Of a stretch of 10,544 nucleotides of DNA, positions 6,466 through 10,544 are shown one piece after another (positions within the stretch are counted from its first letter, which is position 1; each line of letters begins with the position of its first letter). Source of the stretch: JAUVIB01 sp964424545 (lineage in GTDB: Bacteria; Calditrichota; Calditrichia; Calditrichales; Calditrichaceae); contig CAYRJN010000137.1 of NCBI GenBank assembly GCA_964424545.1, positions 1 through 10,544 of the forward strand, in the 5' to 3' direction. The notes under the pieces are model-generated. The model had not been told where the DNA came from. It did no database searches and was given only the letters and a program-made list of their open reading frames with translations. The position numbers and the translations under genes are program-made.

Positions 6466-6806
6466 GTAAAAGAGAAATAACTATGCAAATAAAGTTTTGA
6501 AAAAAGAGTAGCGAGGTTCATTAATGTGTCATTGTTCCTTTAATCGGATAATCTAAAGACATCAAATGACAAGATTAAGATTTTCCGACCGATTGGAGCA
6601 TGACAGGGTTGCTTAAATTAAACCCGACATTTGTTAATCCATGTACACAAGGAATCGAAAATGTCGCCTATGCAAAATATTTACAGTTCATAAGATGATA
6701 AATTGAGAATATTACGGGGAATAGTGAAAATATCCGAAATAGGTTAATTTATTAAAATTCCTATGCTGAAATTTATATATAAACAATATTATTTACGGAG
6801 TTGCCA
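6466..6806. other. Noncoding 341-bp gap between E3 and E1 genes
   Basis: This AT-rich stretch has no ORF with a believable start and length on either strand, no tRNA-like fold and no GC-rich hairpin plus T-run terminator. Visible elements are weak. A 7-bp inverted repeat TGTCATT/AATGACA (6527-6533 and 6565-6571) has a 31-base loop. GGGTT/AACCC (6606-6610 and 6621-6625) has a 10-base loop. A tiny 10-codon ORF at 6661-6693 has AAGGAA upstream. AT-rich tracts near 6744-6792 could hold a promoter, but I found no convincing -35/-10 pair. The length suggests separate control of the E1-dehydrogenase pair or a lost gene. Confidence 0.5.
6795..6800 (+). promoter_or_regulatory. Ribosome binding site fixing the E1 start
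   Basis: ACGGAG ends 6 bases before the ATG at 6807. An in-frame TTG at 6801 directly abuts it and is too close to be used, so the ATG is taken as the start. Confidence 0.7.
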
Positions 6807-9269
6807 ATGCCAAAATCAATTTTGATAAATCCGCAAGACGTACGTAAAGCGGGCGTTTTAACATTCAATGATATTCCTTTAAATCAGTATCGTTCGGATT
6901 TTACAAAGGAGGAGAAAAAATACGGAAAAAGCGGTTTAAAGCGCGTTCTTACCGACATGATACTTATTAGGGAGTTTGAATACGCTCTTAATAAGATAAA
7001 GACCGAAGGCGCCTATCTCGGAATAGAATATAATCATAAAGGTCCGGCTCACCTTTCCATGGGGCAGGAAGCGGCGGCTGTGGGGCAGGCTCTTACGCTT
7101 GATAAGGAAGATTTGATTTTCGGGTCGCATCGCAGTCACGGCGAGATTTTAGCCAAAAGTTTTTCCGCAATCGCCAAAACAAGCGACGCCGAGCTTATAG
7201 ATATCATGAAAAATTATATGGACGGCGTAATTCTTAAAATCGTGGAGAAAGATGGAAATTTTTCCAATATTAAGGATTTAGCGTATGATTTTATTTTATA
7301 CGGGGTTATGGCGGAGATATTTGCCAAAATTACCGGTTTTCATAAAGGGCTCGGGGGTTCGATGCACGCCTTTTTTGCGCCGTTCGGCAGCATGCCCAAT
7401 AATGCCATTGTTGGGGGCTCGGCCGATATAGCTGCCGGCGCCGCGCTTTTTAAATTGGTTAATAGAAAAGCGGGATTAGTCATTTCCAATATCGGAGACG
7501 GGGCATCCGCTTGCGGCCCGACTTGGGAGGCCTTGGCTTTGGCTTCGATGGATCAATATCGTACCTTATGGGGCGATGAATTTGGCGCACCGCCGATTAT
7601 CTTTAATTATTTTAACAATTTTTACGGCATGGGCGGCCAGACGATGGGCGAAACGATGGGATTCAAGACACTGGCGCGTATTGGAGCGGGCGTCAACGCG
7701 GATCAATTGCATGCCGAGCGGGTTGACGGTTATAATCCGCTGGCGGTGGCCGAGGCCATTGAACGAAAGCGTAAAATATTACAAAAAGGGCAAGGTCCCG
7801 TTTTATTGGATACCGTTACCTATCGTTATTCGGGGCATTCGCCGTCCGATGCCTCTTCTTACCGCACTAAAGATGAAGTTGAACTGTGGGAGAAAAACGA
7901 TGCCATTAACGATTATGCTCAATATTTAATTAAAAACAAGCTGATTTCGCAAAGTGAGTTGGAAGGGTACCGCTCCGCCGCACAAATAAAAATAAAGAAC
8001 AGTTTTGTAAAAGCAATTGATATGAAGATTTCACCGCGAGAAACAATGGATTCGGAATTTATAACAACGGTTATGTTTTCCAATCAAAATGCGGAAAAAT
8101 TTGATGAGCGTGCGCCCGAAGTACTGCAATCTATGCAGGAAAATCCGCGCGTTAAAGCGTTAGCAAAAAAAGAACGTTATGCTTACGATAAAAACGGAAA
8201 ACCGTTTTCCAAGAATAAAATGTTCCTTTTGCGCGACGCGCTTTTTGAGGCGGTAATACACCGCGCCTATATCGATCCCACTATGGTTATTTACGGGGAA
8301 GAAAATCGCGATTGGGGGGGCGCTTTTGCCGTTTATCGCGGATTGACCGAAGCGTTGCCATACCACCGTCTATTTAACGCTCCCATTGCCGAAGGCGCAA
8401 TAGTAGGCTCGGGTGTCGGGTATGCTTTATCCGGCGGGCGCGCTGTTGTGGAATTGATGTACAGTGATTTCCTCGGCCGCGCCGGCGACGAAGTGTTCAA
8501 CCAAATGGCCAAGTGGCAGGCTATGTCCGCCGGCGTTTTAAAAATGCCTTTGGTTTTGCGTATATCTACGGGTAACAAATACGGCGCACAGCATTCGCAG
8601 GACTGGTCGGCTATGGTTGCGCATATTCCGGGACTTAAAGTTATGTTTCCGGCGACGCCTTATGATGCAAAAGGCATGTTAAATCTTGCTTTAAGAGGCA
8701 CGGATCCCGTTGTATTTTTCGAAAGTCAAAAATTGTATGACGTGGGTGAAATGTTTGTCGAGAGCGGTGTTCCCGAAGCGTATTATGAAATTGAAGAAGG
8801 GCAGCCGGTAATCCGTAAAAAAGGCAAAGATCTTACCATTGTAACCATAGGCGCGGCGCTATATCAGGCAATGGGCGCTTCTGAAATTTTAAAAGAAAAA
8901 TATGACATCGATGCGGAAGTAATAGATGCGCGTTTTATTAATCCCTTAAATTATGATTTGATAATCGAATCGTTAAAAAAGACCGGTAAAATTGTGCTCG
9001 CCGCCGACGCTGTCGAGCGGGGCTCGTTTTTAAATACTATGGCCGCTCAAATTACGCAGATTGCTTTTGACGAGCTGGACGGGCCGCCGGTTGTAATCGG
9101 GGCGCGCAATTGGATAGCGCCCGGCGCGGAGTTGGAAGATATGTTTTTCCCGCAAAAAGAGTGGATCGTCGACGCGATTCATGAGCGTTTGCTGCCTCTT
9201 CCGGGACACCGCGTTACCACTAATCAATCTATTGAAGAATTGAAATATCGTAATAAACGCGGGGTTTAA
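6807..9269 (+). CDS. Fused alpha/beta thiamine-diphosphate E1 of a 2-oxo-acid/acyloin dehydrogenase complex
   Basis: This 820-residue protein joins both E1 halves, usually separate chains of about 330-360 and 325 residues. It cleaves the substrate on ThDP and reductively acylates the E2 lipoyl arm. Alpha half (about 40-420): HRSHG (108-112), GGSMH (183-187), ThDP/Mg motif GDG (230-232) ending in NN (270-271), and the GHSPSD loop (343-348). Beta half (about 470-800): GEENRDWGGAF (497-507) with probable catalytic Glu498, PIAEGAIVG (526-534), the HSQ segment with His596, and PGLKVMFPATPYDAKG (608-623). A linker of roughly 50 residues joins them. Two insertions relative to ordinary E1 alpha are apparent: about 43 residues between HRSHG and GGSMH, and 11 within the ThDP motif. 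The SorE-like gene follows after 5 bp, arguing for linked function. Pyruvate, branched-chain oxo acids or an acyloin are all possible substrates. Confidence 0.92.
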   Translation: MPKSILINPQDVRKAGVLTFNDIPLNQYRSDFTKEEKKYGKSGLKRVLTDMILIREFEYALNKIKTEGAYLGIEYNHKGPAHLSMGQEAAAVGQALTLDKEDLIFGSHRSHGEILAKSFSAIAKTSDAELIDIMKNYMDGVILKIVEKDGNFSNIKDLAYDFILYGVMAEIFAKITGFHKGLGGSMHAFFAPFGSMPNNAIVGGSADIAAGAALFKLVNRKAGLVISNIGDGASACGPTWEALALASMDQYRTLWGDEFGAPPIIFNYFNNFYGMGGQTMGETMGFKTLARIGAGVNADQLHAERVDGYNPLAVAEAIERKRKILQKGQGPVLLDTVTYRYSGHSPSDASSYRTKDEVELWEKNDAINDYAQYLIKNKLISQSELEGYRSAAQIKIKNSFVKAIDMKISPRETMDSEFITTVMFSNQNAEKFDERAPEVLQSMQENPRVKALAKKERYAYDKNGKPFSKNKMFLLRDALFEAVIHRAYIDPTMVIYGEENRDWGGAFAVYRGLTEALPYHRLFNAPIAEGAIVGSGVGYALSGGRAVVELMYSDFLGRAGDEVFNQMAKWQAMSAGVLKMPLVLRISTGNKYGAQHSQDWSAMVAHIPGLKVMFPATPYDAKGMLNLALRGTDPVVFFESQKLYDVGEMFVESGVPEAYYEIEEGQPVIRKKGKDLTIVTIGAALYQAMGASEILKEKYDIDAEVIDARFINPLNYDLIIESLKKTGKIVLAADAVERGSFLNTMAAQITQIAFDELDGPPVVIGARNWIAPGAELEDMFFPQKEWIVDAIHERLLPLPGHRVTTNQSIEELKYRNKRGV

Positions 9270-9274
9270 GTATT

Positions 9275-10531
9275 ATGGGCGAAAAAACAGTTGCCGTAAG
9301 ATTATACGGTAAAAATGATCTTAGGCTGGAGTCATTTGAGCTGTCCGATTTAAAGGATGATGAAATATTAGCCGCCGTTGTTAGTAACAGCGTATGTATG
9401 TCAAGCCATAAAGCGATGCTGCAAGGGGCGGAACATAAACGTGTGCCTGCCGATATTGCCGAAAATCCTGTGATTTTAGGTCATGAAATGTGCGGTGAAA
9501 TTTTAGAAGCGGGTAAAAAATATAAAGATATCTATAAACCCGGAATGAAATATACAATTCAACCGGCGTTAAATATTCCCGGCAAAGAGACGATAGCGGT
9601 CGGTTATTCCTTTAGCGAGATAGGCGGTAATGCCACTAAAGTGATTGTTCCCTGCGAAGTTATTGAGCGCGACTGCCTTATTCCTTGCGAAACGGACGCA
9701 TTTTATAAAGCGTCGCTTGCCGAGCCGATTGCCTGTATTTTACGGGCGCTTAAAGATCAGTTCCATTATGGGCAAAATCAAGACGAGCATCAAATGGGCA
9801 TCCTTGAAGGCGGCAATCTCGCAATACTCGGCGGAGCCGGACCGATGGGTTTGGCGATGATTGATATTTTAATCAATATGGATAAAAAGCCGAAGCGTAT
9901 TTTGTTAACCGATATTAATCGCCGGCGGCTTGAGCGGGCGGAAAACCTTTTTCGTGAAGAGAAAGATATTGAACTGATGTTTGTAAATACGGGGATCGTT
10001 TCCATTGAAGATATATTGAGCAAAACGGACGGGCATGGTTTTGACGATGTGTTCATTTTTTCGCCGGTAAAAGAATTGGTTGCACAAGCCGGATCATTAA
10101 CGGCTATAGGCGGCTGCCTTAATTTTTTCGCCGGTCCCGCGGATAAAAATTTTAGCGCGGAAATCAACTTTTATGATGTGCATTATAACCGTCATCATAT
10201 TATCGGTTCGGCGGGCAGCAATGCGCAGGATTTGCTGGACGCTGTTGATATGATAAATTCAAATCGTATCAATCCGGCGATTATGATTACGCACGTGGGC
10301 GGTTTGGACAGCGCCGTGGAGACGATAAAAAACTTACCGAAAATAGCGGGCGGTAAAAAACTGATTTATACCGGCATTTCAATGCCTTTGACCGCGTTGG
10401 ATGATTTTGAGAAATTAGGGAAAAAGAACAAAATATTTCGAGATTTGGCGGGAATAATCAAACAAAAAAACGGTCTTTGGTGCAAAGAGGCGGAAGATTA
10501 TTTATTGCAAAATGCTAAACGGATTAAATAA
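9275..10531 (+). CDS. Medium-chain zinc dehydrogenase, L-sorbose-1-phosphate reductase (SorE)-like
   Basis: The 418-residue product is a zinc-type medium-chain dehydrogenase/reductase. The likely catalytic zinc ligands are Cys41 (SVCMSS), His70/Glu71 (GHE) and Glu150 (SLAEPIAC). The four-cysteine structural-zinc loop is absent. The NAD-binding Rossmann motif is GGAGPMG (186-192), with Asp213 (LLTDIN) favouring NAD(H). The N-terminus (TVAVRLYGKNDLRLE), HKRVP.DIAENP near 54-65 and GYSF.EIGG near 110-118 match what I remember of SorE, which interconverts L-sorbose 1-phosphate and glucitol 6-phosphate. A polyol-phosphate/ketose-phosphate role is therefore likely but not proven. The ATG follows the E1 stop by 5 bp, with only a weak purine-rich site (GGGG, 9261-9264), suggesting translational coupling. 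The reaction would supply or consume a ketose for the neighbouring thiamine enzyme. It is the last gene here; only 13 bases follow. Confidence 0.87.
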   Translation: MGEKTVAVRLYGKNDLRLESFELSDLKDDEILAAVVSNSVCMSSHKAMLQGAEHKRVPADIAENPVILGHEMCGEILEAGKKYKDIYKPGMKYTIQPALNIPGKETIAVGYSFSEIGGNATKVIVPCEVIERDCLIPCETDAFYKASLAEPIACILRALKDQFHYGQNQDEHQMGILEGGNLAILGGAGPMGLAMIDILINMDKKPKRILLTDINRRRLERAENLFREEKDIELMFVNTGIVSIEDILSKTDGHGFDDVFIFSPVKELVAQAGSLTAIGGCLNFFAGPADKNFSAEINFYDVHYNRHHIIGSAGSNAQDLLDAVDMINSNRINPAIMITHVGGLDSAVETIKNLPKIAGGKKLIYTGISMPLTALDDFEKLGKKNKIFRDLAGIIKQKNGLWCKEAEDYLLQNAKRIK

Positions 10532-10544
10532 TATCTGCGTTTAA

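Noticed and set aside
6527..6571. TGTCATT/AATGACA inverted repeat as a terminator or riboswitch stem
   Set aside because: Only 7 bp with a 31-base loop and no T-run; I also saw no thiamine-riboswitch consensus in the gap.
6661..6693. Ten-codon ORF as a leader peptide
   Set aside because: AAGGAA precedes it, but there is no attenuator-like hairpin and no run of diagnostic codons, and such ORFs are expected by chance.
6801..6806. TTG at 6801 as the E1 start
   Set aside because: It directly abuts the ACGGAG site. The ATG at 6807 has correct spacing.

Overview
The window is bacterial, dense in genes, and about 40-45% GC by eye. Genes have Shine-Dalgarno-type start sites, and all seven genes that end inside the window stop with TAA. 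The sequence alone does not allow a secure taxonomic placement. There are no rRNA or tRNA genes, CRISPR arrays, transposases or phage genes.

Layout: The left edge (1-777, minus strand) holds the N-terminal 259 codons of a DegT/DnrJ/EryC1/StrS-type PLP aminotransferase of nucleotide-sugar metabolism; its C-terminal part lies outside the window. A 194-bp AT-rich divergent control region (778-971) separates it from seven plus-strand genes that fill the rest of the window. In order these are a DeoR-family sugar-phosphate-responsive repressor; a HAD-IA sugar-phosphate phosphatase of the YqaB/beta-phosphoglucomutase type; a GTG-initiated mannitol-1-phosphate 5-dehydrogenase-like oxidoreductase; a lipoyl E2 acyltransferase; dihydrolipoamide dehydrogenase (E3); a fused alpha+beta thiamine-diphosphate E1 of 820 residues; and a medium-chain zinc dehydrogenase resembling L-sorbose-1-phosphate reductase (SorE). 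A good sigma70-type promoter (TTGAAA, 17 bp, TAGAAT) lies just upstream of E2. A 341-bp gap precedes E1.

How the genes may work together: The cluster joins a complete 2-oxo-acid/acyloin dehydrogenase complex (E1, E2, E3) to two polyol/ketose-phosphate oxidoreductases, a sugar-phosphate phosphatase and a DeoR regulator. E1 and the SorE-like gene are only 5 bp apart. My inference is a dedicated catabolic route. One or both dehydrogenases would oxidise a polyol (phosphate) to a ketose or deoxyketose (phosphate). The thiamine-dependent complex would then cleave it oxidatively, as acetoin dehydrogenase cleaves acetoin, giving an acyl-CoA (acetyl-CoA from a 1-deoxyketose, or glycolyl-CoA from an ordinary ketose) plus a shorter aldose phosphate and NADH. 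The substrate is not determined by the sequence. No transporter, kinase or PTS gene is present, so uptake and activation must be encoded elsewhere. The family-level calls are firm; the pathway is a hypothesis.
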